Source: Planctomycetota bacterium (GTDB taxonomy: Bacteria; Planctomycetota; UBA1135). From it: DNA of 64,000 bases. The notes below the pieces were generated by a model. The model had not been told where the DNA came from. It searched no databases and worked only from the letters and a program-made list of their open reading frames with translations. Each line of letters starts with the position of its first letter. The first letter of the stretch is position 1. A program made the position numbers and the translations under genes. Shown here piece by piece: positions 1 through 8,120 of this stretch. The DNA lies in contig JABHIE010000028.1 in assembly GCA_018671175.1 (NCBI GenBank), forward strand, positions 1-64,000, read 5' to 3'.

Positions 1-681
1 GACGACCGTGCCGCCAAGGCTTGGATCGGAATCGGGAATACCGAGCATCGCAAAGGCAATGAAGTCGCAGCCGAAAAGGCTTTCCGCAAGGCCCTTGAAT
101 GCGACCCCATCGCTTACGAGGCCTGGTATGACTTGGGCGTCGTCGCGGAAGCCACTGACCGCACTTCCGACGCAGAGCAGTCTTACCTGCACGCACTTGA
201 GCTAGAACCAGAGCATCTTTTGGCCTTGGTCAATTTGGCCAATCTCTACATGAAGTCCAACCAATTTGATGCGGCATCGACTCGATATGAGCAAGCTTTG
301 GCGATAAAAGAAGATGACTTTAAAGCCAATTACAACTACGGCTTGCTTCAATCTTCCATCGGTAAGCCTCGCGTTGCGGCGGCACTTTTTGGGCGGGCGT
401 GCAAGGCTGAGCCGACCGAGCTTGTGGCATGGTCACAAAGGATGCGCGCTTGCCGTGCCGCTGGAATGTGGAAGGGTTGCCTCGAGGCCGCTGATGTTTT
501 GCTTGGGGTTAAGCCCAATTCATTGCTCCCCTTGGTTCTTGCCGCGATTAGTGAGCATCAATTGGGGCATTTAGAGCCTGCACAGGCCTATCTTCGTCGA
601 GCCCTTGAGCAATCTACCGACAAGGTCAAGCAGCGCGCTGGCAAAGACCCTCTGCTTGCGGCATTGTTAGCCACCATCTAG
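1..681 (+). CDS. TPR-repeat protein, C-terminal part (5' end outside window)
   Basis: The reading frame is open from base 1, so the gene begins upstream of the window; 226 residues are visible, ending in TAG at 679-681. The visible part is a run of tetratricopeptide-type helical hairpins: residues such as AW-GIGN, A--AFRKALECDP, A-YDLG and NLANLY-K, A---YEQALAI, NYG recur about every 34 positions. TPR arrays are protein-interaction scaffolds; no catalytic domain is visible here, so the role of the whole protein cannot be given. A TTG at 133 could be mistaken for a start, but the repeat pattern continues upstream of it without a break. The next gene starts 9 bases after the stop, so the two may be cotranscribed. 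Confidence 0.85.
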   Translation, partial: DDRAAKAWIGIGNTEHRKGNEVAAEKAFRKALECDPIAYEAWYDLGVVAEATDRTSDAEQSYLHALELEPEHLLALVNLANLYMKSNQFDAASTRYEQALAIKEDDFKANYNYGLLQSSIGKPRVAAALFGRACKAEPTELVAWSQRMRACRAAGMWKGCLEAADVLLGVKPNSLLPLVLAAISEHQLGHLEPAQAYLRRALEQSTDKVKQRAGKDPLLAALLATI

Positions 682-690
682 TCTAGATTG

Positions 691-1908
691 ATGCAAAAGC
701 GTCCCCTTTTCTTACTGGTCATTCTTGTCGCTGCCGCTGTTGCAATCCTGCTTTCTCGTAGCGATGCCACCAAGCACGATCCTAGGCCCGCTCCTGGGGC
801 AACTGACTTGCTCGGCTTGCCGCTTTCATCACAAGACTTTCTCCCCAAGGGGTTAGCCTTGGGCGAGCGTGAAAATGTCGCGCTTTCGCCCGCACGCCTT
901 AAGGTGCTTGCCGTCGACCCTCAGGGCGCGCCTGTGCCTGCGACTACCTTTTTGGCGACGCCAGAGGCTGGTGGTGAATCGCGCAAGGCTATGGGTTCGT
1001 TTGCGGATTGGCGTGACATCTCCTCTGGCCAGTGGCAGCTCGAGGCCACAGCCGAGATGCGTTTCCCTGCCACCCAAAGCCTCGATGTGCAAGATGGCCC
1101 AATCACAGAAACACAGCTTGAGCTAAGGCCAGCGTCTCAGGTTTACGGCACTTTCTTGAACACTTACGGTAAGAGCCTAAACAGCGTGTATGTTTTCTTC
1201 CTGAAAGAGGGGCAAGAGCACCCACGCGGGTACAAGAATTCCCAGGCGGCTCTTCATGCTCGCCCCAAGAGTAAAGACGGTTCTTTCACATCTCCTTTGC
1301 TTACACCTGGCCGGTATCGCATTTCGGCGGGTCGCGCAGCCGGTAAATCTCAACTCCTCAGCGACTGGTTTGAGCTTTCTGACTTTGAGCGCCGCTCGGT
1401 ACAGATTGTTATGGAGCAGGGCGCCATGCTCGAGGTCGTTCCGCGAGGTGCGAGCGAGAAGGCCAGCGTTAGTTTGCTCTACTTTGATAGAGGAGTTGCT
1501 GAGAGCTATCGAGCTCGCCCACCTAAGCCCAACAAGAAAGGCGAGCTGAAAACACCTGAAGAAATCAGGGAAAAGGCATGGAAGAAATTCCTGAAGCAAA
1601 AAATGAAAGATTCCGTAGATGGCAAACTCATATTTCCAGCTATGCGGCCCGGTGTCTATCGCCTCGAAATCAAAGATGTGGGTGGCAAGTTTCGCTCAGC
1701 CCAAGAGTTTGAAGTCTTTCAAAACAAGCCAGTTCGAATTAATTGCGAGATTCCGAGTTGGGCGAATGAAAAGCCAAATAAAGAGAAGCCCCTCCTTGAT
1801 TCAAACGGAGAGCCTCGACATAAGTCATGGCAAGCACTGCCTTTAGATGTTGAAGTCTGGCCGGCAGGCATGCTGGGCCCTGGGAAAGAAGGCATTAGGT
1901 TGAAGTGA
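691..1908 (+). CDS. Membrane-anchored or secreted protein of unknown function with Ig-like segment
   Basis: 405 residues from ATG 691 (a TTG three bases earlier is the only competitor). Residues 2-22 form a positively charged, hydrophobic signal/anchor segment, so the bulk is probably periplasmic. Residues around 65-150 look like a carboxypeptidase-regulatory or Ig-type beta-sandwich (VLAVDPQGAPVPATTF followed by GxWQLEA and an ETQLELRPASQ strand), a fold usually used for binding or as a spacer. The last third is lysine-rich (KPNKKGELKTPEEI, KKFLKQKMKD). No catalytic motif is seen and the family is not recognised. It follows the TPR gene closely and shares its strand. Confidence 0.75.
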   Translation: MQKRPLFLLVILVAAAVAILLSRSDATKHDPRPAPGATDLLGLPLSSQDFLPKGLALGERENVALSPARLKVLAVDPQGAPVPATTFLATPEAGGESRKAMGSFADWRDISSGQWQLEATAEMRFPATQSLDVQDGPITETQLELRPASQVYGTFLNTYGKSLNSVYVFFLKEGQEHPRGYKNSQAALHARPKSKDGSFTSPLLTPGRYRISAGRAAGKSQLLSDWFELSDFERRSVQIVMEQGAMLEVVPRGASEKASVSLLYFDRGVAESYRARPPKPNKKGELKTPEEIREKAWKKFLKQKMKDSVDGKLIFPAMRPGVYRLEIKDVGGKFRSAQEFEVFQNKPVRINCEIPSWANEKPNKEKPLLDSNGEPRHKSWQALPLDVEVWPAGMLGPGKEGIRLK

Positions 1909-1919
1909 CAGGCCTTATT

Positions 1920-1941
1920 GAGACGGCATCTCTTTTTTTTT
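1920..1941 (+). terminator. Weak candidate intrinsic terminator
   Basis: A 4-bp stem GAGA/TCTC with a 5-base loop lies 11 bases after the stop codon at 1908 and is followed directly by nine T residues (1933-1941). The T-tract is good but the stem is short, so the call is tentative. Confidence 0.35.
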
Positions 1942-2023
1942 GTGCAAACATAGGAAGTTGGTATATGGTCGGGCTGTTGCTTACTGCGTCAAAAGGCGCA
2001 TTTCCCCTTCCCCCTCCCTCATC

Positions 2024-2962
2024 ATGAAGAAATTCCTGAATTTACTTTGTTGCGGCATCCTTGTTATAGGTAGCCCAGCAAACCTACTCCTCGCTACCGA
2101 CTACTATGTCGATGCATCCTCCGCTGCCGGCGGTAGTGGCTCTGCTGCTGCGCCCTGGACAACCATCACAGAGGCAATGAACTCTGGCTCGGTCGTTGCA
2201 GGCGATGTGGTCCATGTCGCGACAGGCACCTACAACACTGCTCTTGGTGAATCTTTCCCAATCGATATGGTTGCAGGAACCGAGCTGATTGGCCCTGGCG
2301 ATCATTCAGCTGTGATTGAAAACGGCGGACATATGATATCTTTGGTCGATGACGGCTTGGGTCACACGACAATTTCCGGAATGAGCTTTGAGCGCCTGAG
2401 CAATAGTACTGCCAGTTGGACGAGCGGCATGATTAACATCGATCCTGCGGATACAGGTGGCATGATTGATATTACCAATAATCACTTCAACGCAGAGACC
2501 GCGACTAACAGTTACTACACATTCATCTCTGCCTCTCAACTTCCAACGACTCTTAATGTTGTTCTCAATACAGCATCATTCGGCGAGCTTGTTAGTGCCA
2601 GGCAGTACTACGATTACGAAGAAAAAAACCTACTCATTGCAAATAATACGATCGAGAGTTTAAGTTGGCAGGGGATTGATCTTTCCTTTAGCGATTCGGC
2701 TCAGGTCGACTTTGTCGTTATGAACAATACACTTTCTGGTGGCCGCATTTCTGTCGAGCTAGAGGCAAGTGAAGATAGTGCCAGCTGGGCTTACGGTGCC
2801 CTGCTCGTGACGGGCCTCATTAGCGACAATACCATTGACGGGGCAGAATACCATGCGCTTGATATTGAGTTGGAGATGACCGATACAGACGCTCGTTGTC
2901 GTGCCGATTTCTATATCGACAACAACACGATTACTAATGCTCAGTACGATGGCATTAACTGA
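2024..2962 (+). CDS. Secreted right-handed beta-helix protein, N-terminal fragment (frameshifted gene)
   Basis: ATG 2024 starts a clear signal peptide (MKKFLNLLCCGILVIG, probable cleavage near LLLA-TDYYVDA). The motif YYVDASSAAGGSGS followed by PWTTITEAM and GDVVHVATGTY is the usual opening of a DUF1565/parallel beta-helix domain. From about residue 120 the sequence repeats beta-helix rungs such as NNTI, NNHF and NNTLSGG. The frame stops at TGA 2960-2962, in mid-rung after QYDGIN, while the same repeat continues one frame over in the next entry. Upstream of the start is a pyrimidine-rich leader with no Shine-Dalgarno. The fold binds or cleaves polysaccharides in known members; the substrate here is unknown. 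Confidence 0.75.
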   Translation: MKKFLNLLCCGILVIGSPANLLLATDYYVDASSAAGGSGSAAAPWTTITEAMNSGSVVAGDVVHVATGTYNTALGESFPIDMVAGTELIGPGDHSAVIENGGHMISLVDDGLGHTTISGMSFERLSNSTASWTSGMINIDPADTGGMIDITNNHFNAETATNSYYTFISASQLPTTLNVVLNTASFGELVSARQYYDYEEKNLLIANNTIESLSWQGIDLSFSDSAQVDFVVMNNTLSGGRISVELEASEDSASWAYGALLVTGLISDNTIDGAEYHALDIELEMTDTDARCRADFYIDNNTITNAQYDGIN

Positions 2963-4556
2963 TGACGACTCAAACATTGCCGATTTAACTTTCGCAGTTA
3001 TCAACAACACCGTGACAGGCAGTGGCGATGACGGCCTCGAGATTTGGGCGTCTGCCTCTTCGACCTCTAGCGAGCTCTATGTTGACTTCGATATCGATAA
3101 CAACATTTTTTCCGACAATGGCAACGATGGTATTTACATTGACATGGAAGGTGACTTCTATGAGAGTGGCCTCGTTCTCAATGCAGATTACCGCATTGCC
3201 AATAACACTTGCACGGGCAACGAGAGCGATGGCATTAATATCTCCCTCGAGCATACATCGAGCTCCGCCTCAAGCGTCCACCATGACTTCATTTTCAAAG
3301 GGAACACTCTCACCGGAAATGGCGATTCTGGCATATGGTTGTTTCTTGAGTACTCGAGTATCAGTTCTTCGAGTGTTGATTTGGTCATGGACTTCGGTAC
3401 CGTTGGCGCCCCGGGCAACAACAGTATCCACTCTAACTTGCTGATGGGTGGTTCCTCGAACACGGGAGACGCAGATGGCATCTACATCAGCTCTAGTTCT
3501 TCTTCGAGTGCTAACCTCGCAGCTTTGACTTTCCCTGCTTATGGCAACGCCTGGGGTTCGGGTTCCATCGAAGACAACATCTATCACCAGTTTGATAATG
3601 CACTCCGCCCACTGGTTGAGTTTGAGTCTGGCCCGCCTGTTGCTCCAGTCGCTGTTTATGACGCGATTGTTGCTGCGGAAGATACCGCTTCCATCATTCA
3701 TGTGACGGCAAACGACACCGACGCTAACGGTAACCTCGACGAAGAATCCGTAGTCATTACCCAAGCACCAAGTCACGGTAGCGTGAGTGTTTTAAGTAAT
3801 GGCAAAGTTGAGTACACACCAAACCTCGGTTGGTTGGGTGCTGATACTTTCAACTATTATGTCAGTGATACAACAGGTTTGAATTCCAACACCGCAACGG
3901 TAGAAATCATGACGGAAGGCGGCAACGCCATGCCGGGTGCCATCTACGACGCGCGCGAAACTGAAATCAACCAGTCGGTCACGATTGATGTCTTGACTAA
4001 CGACACCGACCCAGATGGCGATGCACTCAACCCAGCTTCGGTTGTGATTGAGCAGGCTCCTCATAAGGGCACGGTTGTGGTCAATGCTGATGGTACGGTG
4101 ACTTACACACCTGACGGTAGCTTGCCATTCATGATAGATACGACTGATACTTTCAACTACTCGATGGCCGATGTGCGCGGTGCGCGCTCGAATGTCGCAA
4201 CGGTTGAGGTTCGGATCACGCGTGGTGCAGTGGGTGGCGCTTCTTTCGGTGCAACTCTCGCTGTTGAAAGCCTAGTTGCAGGCGCTAAAGCCCGCTTCAT
4301 GGTTACTGATGCTAAGCCAGGCTCTAATGTTCGCTTTGCTTACTCGACTCGTCATGGTTCTACTGCAACGCAGTGGGGCAACCTCGAGCTGGGCGGCAAG
4401 GTTGTGCAAATGGGCACGGTTAAGGCTGGCGCTAACGGCAAGGCTGTCTTTGAGCTTGCTCTTCCTGCGAGTGCTCAAGGTGCAACTTTGTGGTTCCAAG
4501 CATTGGATCTAGGCCACGGCCTGCTGTCCAACGCGGTGAGCGGCACCGTTCAGTAG
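2949..4556 (+). CDS. C-terminal continuation: beta-helix repeats, two cadherin-like domains, C-terminal beta domain
   Basis: This frame continues the beta-helix of the preceding fragment without loss of pattern: DDGLEI, DNNIFSDNGNDGIYID, NNTCTGNESDGINI and GNTLTGNGDSGIWL are successive rungs. There follow two cadherin-like (Big_9/VCBS-type) domains, each with NDTDxxGxxL near its start, QAPxxGxV, G-V-YTP and DTFNY in order (about 3650-3910 and 3945-4215). The end is a separate ~110-residue beta domain closing with FQALDLGHGLLSNAVSGTVQ. The fragment has no signal peptide of its own. ATG 2949 and GTG 2901 are the possible internal starts; neither is likely to be native if the frameshift is a sequencing error. 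Confidence 0.7.
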   Translation: MALTDDDSNIADLTFAVINNTVTGSGDDGLEIWASASSTSSELYVDFDIDNNIFSDNGNDGIYIDMEGDFYESGLVLNADYRIANNTCTGNESDGINISLEHTSSSASSVHHDFIFKGNTLTGNGDSGIWLFLEYSSISSSSVDLVMDFGTVGAPGNNSIHSNLLMGGSSNTGDADGIYISSSSSSSANLAALTFPAYGNAWGSGSIEDNIYHQFDNALRPLVEFESGPPVAPVAVYDAIVAAEDTASIIHVTANDTDANGNLDEESVVITQAPSHGSVSVLSNGKVEYTPNLGWLGADTFNYYVSDTTGLNSNTATVEIMTEGGNAMPGAIYDARETEINQSVTIDVLTNDTDPDGDALNPASVVIEQAPHKGTVVVNADGTVTYTPDGSLPFMIDTTDTFNYSMADVRGARSNVATVEVRITRGAVGGASFGATLAVESLVAGAKARFMVTDAKPGSNVRFAYSTRHGSTATQWGNLELGGKVVQMGTVKAGANGKAVFELALPASAQGATLWFQALDLGHGLLSNAVSGTVQ

Positions 4557-4588
4557 ATTGCCTTAAGCACACGAGCTTTAGGCTCACG

Positions 4589-4627
4589 GCGAGGCCAGAG
4601 ATTGATTCTCTGGCCTCGCTCTTTTTG
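4589..4627 (+). terminator. Strong intrinsic terminator of the beta-helix gene
   Basis: A perfect 13-bp stem (4589-4601 with 4607-4619, arms GCGAGGCCAGAGA and TCTCTGGCCTCGC) with a 5-base loop is followed by TCTTTTTG. It lies 32 bases after the stop codon at 4556. Confidence 0.88.
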
Positions 4628-4686
4628 TAGGATAGACGGTTCATAATCGAGTGAATCCGTAGCGAGAGTAACCCCAAACCTCTGTC

Positions 4687-4956
4687 ATGCCTGAGCACGA
4701 ACAACCCTCACCCCCGAAAGCAGATCGAGACCTTATTTCCCAAGGCTGGGAGCGCCGCTTTATGGGCGACCCTTCGCGCGTCGAAGAGGGGAAAGAGCTC
4801 TACGAGTCGATGGGCTTTGAGGTGCAGGTCGTGCTGATGGCACCCAGCGAGTTTCCGACGGCATGCGGCGATTGCCCCGATTTGGTTTGCGAGGAATATG
4901 CCATCCTTTATACGCGCAAGCCTGGCGAGGCTCCGCAGTCTGGGTTTGTTGTTTAA
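4687..4956 (+). CDS. Small cytoplasmic protein with CxxC-x4-C motif, unknown function
   Basis: An 89-residue protein from ATG 4687 with no signal peptide or membrane segment. The N-terminal half is charged and helical (WERRFMGDPSRVEEGKELYESMGFEV); the C-terminal half carries three cysteines as CGDCPDLVC followed by EEYAILYTRK. Such a cysteine cluster can bind zinc or take part in redox chemistry, but no fourth ligand is certain. The composition and compact motif spacing look like a conserved small family that I cannot name. The stop TAA overlaps, on the opposite strand, the stop of the downstream monooxygenase by four bases (TTAA). Confidence 0.7.
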   Translation: MPEHEQPSPPKADRDLISQGWERRFMGDPSRVEEGKELYESMGFEVQVVLMAPSEFPTACGDCPDLVCEEYAILYTRKPGEAPQSGFVV

Positions 4957-5255
4957 GCCTTTACGGGCTCACCTGCGACATCATAAATCTTGATATCGGG
5001 CTCGCTTGCGAGGTAAGACTCAATTGCTGGGCCGAAGGCCTGAAAGTGGTCTGTTGCAAAGTGGAAATCAATAGCCGCTTGGTCTTTCCACTCTTCGAAA
5101 AAGAGGATTTCACCGTATTTTTCGACACTCATATAGAAAGAGTAGCTGATGCAGCCCGGCTCGGCGCGTGATGGATCAAGCATGCCACCGCATGCTTCGG
5201 CGAGTTCTTCGATACAGCCTTCGCGGGCTGTGAGTTTTGCTGCAATGATTTTCAT
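4953..5255 (-). CDS. Putative antibiotic biosynthesis monooxygenase (ABM/YgiN-like)
   Basis: A 100-residue single-domain protein of the dimeric alpha/beta-barrel ABM type. It begins with the beta strand MKIIAAKLTAREG, continues with a helix, then EPGCISYSFYMSVEKYGEILFFEEWKD (strand pair with the usual E-W element) and a helix containing HFATDHFQAF, where the H---H pattern is typical of this family. Members act as cofactor-independent quinol or polyketide monooxygenases, or as haem-degrading enzymes; which applies cannot be told from sequence. ATG 5255 is chosen over GTG 5261 because the fold begins at MKII. It is convergent with the Cys-motif gene. Confidence 0.82.
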   Translation of the reverse strand: MKIIAAKLTAREGCIEELAEACGGMLDPSRAEPGCISYSFYMSVEKYGEILFFEEWKDQAAIDFHFATDHFQAFGPAIESYLASEPDIKIYDVAGEPVKA

Positions 5256-5381
5256 GAGCACATTTTACCCTTTGCGTGTGGATGTTTGATTGCCCTTTCG
5301 AACTCTTAGAAATATAGGAATAAGTTTTGATAAAGATGCGGAATAGATCCAAGAAACAACTCACATTTTCGCTGCTCAGCA

Positions 5382-5471
5382 GAGTTTCCTTGCTCTTCTG
5401 GGCGTAGCTGAAACGGTCGCGGGCTACGCCCGCGACCGTTTTGTTGTAGCCCATGAAGAGCAAGGAAACTC
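5382..5471. repeat. REP-like nested palindrome, copy 1
   Basis: A 90-bp structure made of two nested inverted repeats. The outer arms 5382-5398 and 5455-5471 are perfectly complementary over 17 bp (GAGTTTCCTTGCTCTTC). The inner arms 5411-5424 and 5428-5441 (AAACGGTCGCGGGC) pair perfectly over 14 bp around a TAC loop. Between them are GTAG (5404-5407) on the left and GTAGCCC on the right. The inner part is closely similar to copy 2 at 8121-8211 but the outer arms are unrelated in sequence. It begins one base after the stop codon of the minus-strand gene 5473-6615. A GTAG tetranucleotide next to a GC-rich hairpin is the hallmark of REP elements mobilised by RAYT transposases. Confidence 0.85.
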
Positions 5472-5472
5472 G

Positions 5473-6615
5473 CTAAAGATCTACATTACCGACAAGCGCA
5501 GAAGCAAGCGAATCATCAAGCATATCAGGCATATTCTTATACTTCATAAACGCCATCTTCCCGGCGTCCCAGAAAAACTGGTCCATGCGGAACATCTCGC
5601 GTGCGGTGCGGAGATTGACCTGGCCGTTATCAACATAGAGCAAAACCTCAATCGGAAAGGCCGTTACATGGTCAAGACCAGGTGATTGCCAGCCATCTTC
5701 GGAGCGGGAGGCACTCGCGATTTTCATGGACAACGCTTCGGTGCGCGGGCGGCAGACGGTGAGCAGGATGGCCTTGCCATCGACTTGCTGTCGCGTTTGG
5801 ATGGCCCATTTAAGATCGGTTGTGGGCTTGGGTGACCAGCGATAATCGGCGTCGTCCTCGGCGGGCGAGAAAGCGGCTAGATTATTTTCGATGCGTTTGA
5901 CCGCAGATTCGAGGGCGGCTTGAGAATCGCCCTTAATGGGGGCCGACCAGAGAAGAGGGAATTGGTCTTCGTCTTCGAAGTATGTCATTTTGCCGACCAT
6001 CATGAACATATCGCGGTCGGCGTCAAAGATGTCTTCGCCTTCGCGCAGTGGTTCGCGGTGCGTGCCTGGGCAAGGCGCATTGACGGAAGTCTTGGCTAAT
6101 GCGCGCACCCGTTTAGCAGCGGCTGCACCATGTTTTGCGAGTGCAAGATAGGCGTCTTCTTTCAGATCATTTGCCACGATGCGCACAAAAGTCTCTGGCT
6201 GAAGCATGGTCATGCGTAGCCCCGACGGCTCTTGGTGGAAGCCCACGCGGATTTGACCCGCGACAACATATTTGGGGTGAGCGTTGGCAAGAGCCGTCAA
6301 GAGTGCCGAGTCGTCGAGGCAAATCAGCCAGCCAGCCCGACCGTCTTTATCATCGGCATCTTCTTGCACATAATCAGGCGCCACAGACGCCCGGCTCAGC
6401 AACAAGGTGAGACCGCTTTGGTTGTCTAAACCCGCAATAAAAGCCTTTGCCGCCATTTCAGGGGAATCGTAGGCGACTAAGCCAAAATCCTCGTAAATGC
6501 CGTATTCGAAGTCTTCCCAATCTGTTTGCGCAGATGCGAAAAGTGAGCTGCTCAAGAAAATCAGAGCCGCCAAGATGTTATGCGTAATGTGTGCCATGCA
6601 GGCAGATAAGCGCAT
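5473..6615 (-). CDS. Secreted protein of unknown function
   Basis: 380 residues with an N-terminal signal peptide (hydrophobic stretch ILAALIFLSSSLFASA, cleavage probably after ASAQ). ATG 6615 is the longest start; ATG 6597 (MAHITHN) gives a tighter signal peptide and is equally plausible. Neither has a Shine-Dalgarno. The mature part has an acidic N-terminus, a segment with FPIEVLLYVDNGQVNLRT near the C-terminus that faintly recalls DUF302-type proteins, and few cysteines. No catalytic motif is visible. REP-like palindrome copy 1 directly follows its stop. Confidence 0.7.
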   Translation of the reverse strand: MRLSACMAHITHNILAALIFLSSSLFASAQTDWEDFEYGIYEDFGLVAYDSPEMAAKAFIAGLDNQSGLTLLLSRASVAPDYVQEDADDKDGRAGWLICLDDSALLTALANAHPKYVVAGQIRVGFHQEPSGLRMTMLQPETFVRIVANDLKEDAYLALAKHGAAAAKRVRALAKTSVNAPCPGTHREPLREGEDIFDADRDMFMMVGKMTYFEDEDQFPLLWSAPIKGDSQAALESAVKRIENNLAAFSPAEDDADYRWSPKPTTDLKWAIQTRQQVDGKAILLTVCRPRTEALSMKIASASRSEDGWQSPGLDHVTAFPIEVLLYVDNGQVNLRTAREMFRMDQFFWDAGKMAFMKYKNMPDMLDDSLASALVGNVDL

Positions 6616-6772
6616 CTCTATGTAGCTAACAGTCTATGTTTTGCGCGTGAGTTGAAATAGGGAATAATGGTTCTCTTGTTTTAAGAAAAAGGATAAATAG
6701 TGCCTCTGATTTGCAGGAGTTTGAAATTTACTCGGCGATTGAATTCTTTCGGGGGGGGGCTAGGATGAATGC

Positions 6773-8065
6773 ATGGTTAAAGTAATACCATTCATCCTTT
6801 CCTTTATATTGTATGGGTCAGCATCTGCGCAGGAGCATATCGAATTGTCCATTGGCGATTCTTGGCTTCAAACCCCAATTGCTGATGTGCAAGTAGTTGA
6901 ATTGAATTCTGGAGCGATAGGTTTTTCAAACGCTCAGGGCATCGTAGAGTTTTCTACACCATTTGCACCTAATGTTGACATGCAATTTGAGGTTTCTTCT
7001 GCGGCATATCCGACTCATTTCTTTGAACGCTTGGTGTTTGACTCTGCCTGCAGCAATCTCACCCATTTCTTTTTGGGGCTTGCCCCTGAATGCGATTGGG
7101 TTTCACCTCTTTTCGGTTCGTCTGCTGGCACGAAATCCATCCAAGTTGCGACGGGTCAGTCTTTGGGGCAATATGTTGGCGACCCAAATCCCGTGGAATA
7201 CATGCAAGATGTTTCATTTTCAATTCCAGCAAATGCAATCCAGGCACCCCAGCGTTTTGGGCTAGCTCTGCCGGCAAGATCAGCATGGAATAATTATCAA
7301 ATCGATGCTGTCTCCACACAGCCTCTCGTTATGGCGGCTCAATTTCGTATCACTTGGCTTGATGCCTCTGGCATACCTTTTGTGGGCGCACCGTTGCTTT
7401 TCCCGGCACAGGTGGAAATGACGGCAGGAGATGTTTTGGCCAGAGAAGCATTGCTTGATGGCTGGGAGTTTGCCTCGTTTACCTTCGACGAGAGCCATTT
7501 ATCTTGGTCTCAAACAAGCCCAGAATGGGGCGGAAATATGACAGAGGCCATCATGAGCGCAGACCTTCATGAGCCGGGTCTTTATGCATTCCTTTTAAAG
7601 AACCCGCAAGTCGAAGTTTCAGCGGTTTGTCAGCATAAGTGGCTAACCAAACCCTGGGTCGATGCCCCGATGTATACCGAACAGTTGATTTGCCCAGCCA
7701 TGGGTAACGGAGGATGTCAGTGGAGCTATTCCAGGAATACGACGGAAACGGTGTCAAAAACAATCTCCAAAGACTCGGGTCTCACTCTCTCTGGTTTGAT
7801 AACTAAGCTAGGTTTCGAAGTGAATGCAAGCGAAGGAGATGCGCAAACTTACTCAAAGGCGATTGAGTGCAAAGTCGAGTTGCTCCCAGGTCAATACCCA
7901 ATGATGGAGGGTCAATTGAAGGTGGGGTATGTTGGTTTCAGTATCTGTTTGTATTATGTTTGCGAAACAGAAGAAGGCCCTATAGAAATCGAGCATCCTA
8001 ATACTTGCCTGTATTTTAAAACAGGGATGGCTATCGACGCTTCCGATTTGAAACCCTGCGAATAG
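6773..8065 (+). CDS. Secreted protein, possible beta-pore-like C-terminal region
   Basis: 430 residues from ATG 6773, with AGGA ten bases upstream and a run of nine G (6751-6759) just before that. A signal peptide (VIPFILSFILYGSASA) is followed by a beta-rich N-terminal half. The C-terminal half has several cysteines, and a long stretch of alternating polar residues rich in Ser/Thr (WSYSRNTTETVSKTISK, then GLTLSGLITKLGFEV, then TYSKAIE) ending at LLPGQ. That layout resembles the insertion hairpin of aerolysin/ETX-MTX2-type proteins, but the similarity is weak and I would not name it as a toxin. Codon use matches its neighbours except for a slightly lower GC content. Confidence 0.72.
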   Translation: MVKVIPFILSFILYGSASAQEHIELSIGDSWLQTPIADVQVVELNSGAIGFSNAQGIVEFSTPFAPNVDMQFEVSSAAYPTHFFERLVFDSACSNLTHFFLGLAPECDWVSPLFGSSAGTKSIQVATGQSLGQYVGDPNPVEYMQDVSFSIPANAIQAPQRFGLALPARSAWNNYQIDAVSTQPLVMAAQFRITWLDASGIPFVGAPLLFPAQVEMTAGDVLAREALLDGWEFASFTFDESHLSWSQTSPEWGGNMTEAIMSADLHEPGLYAFLLKNPQVEVSAVCQHKWLTKPWVDAPMYTEQLICPAMGNGGCQWSYSRNTTETVSKTISKDSGLTLSGLITKLGFEVNASEGDAQTYSKAIECKVELLPGQYPMMEGQLKVGYVGFSICLYYVCETEEGPIEIEHPNTCLYFKTGMAIDASDLKPCE

Positions 8066-8120
8066 GCTTTCCGCCACGCCCGCCTAAGCCTATCACCACT
8101 CGCTCAACGCAAATCGTCTA

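Noticed and set aside
2600-3560. Regular repeats that might suggest a CRISPR array or satellite
   Set aside because: The periodicity is at protein level (beta-helix rungs such as NNT-x-S-x-NGxDGI); nucleotide copies are too diverged and unevenly spaced for CRISPR.
6751-6759. Run of nine G as a phase-variation switch
   Set aside because: It is in the leader, not in a reading frame or clearly between promoter boxes; one instance without read data is not enough.
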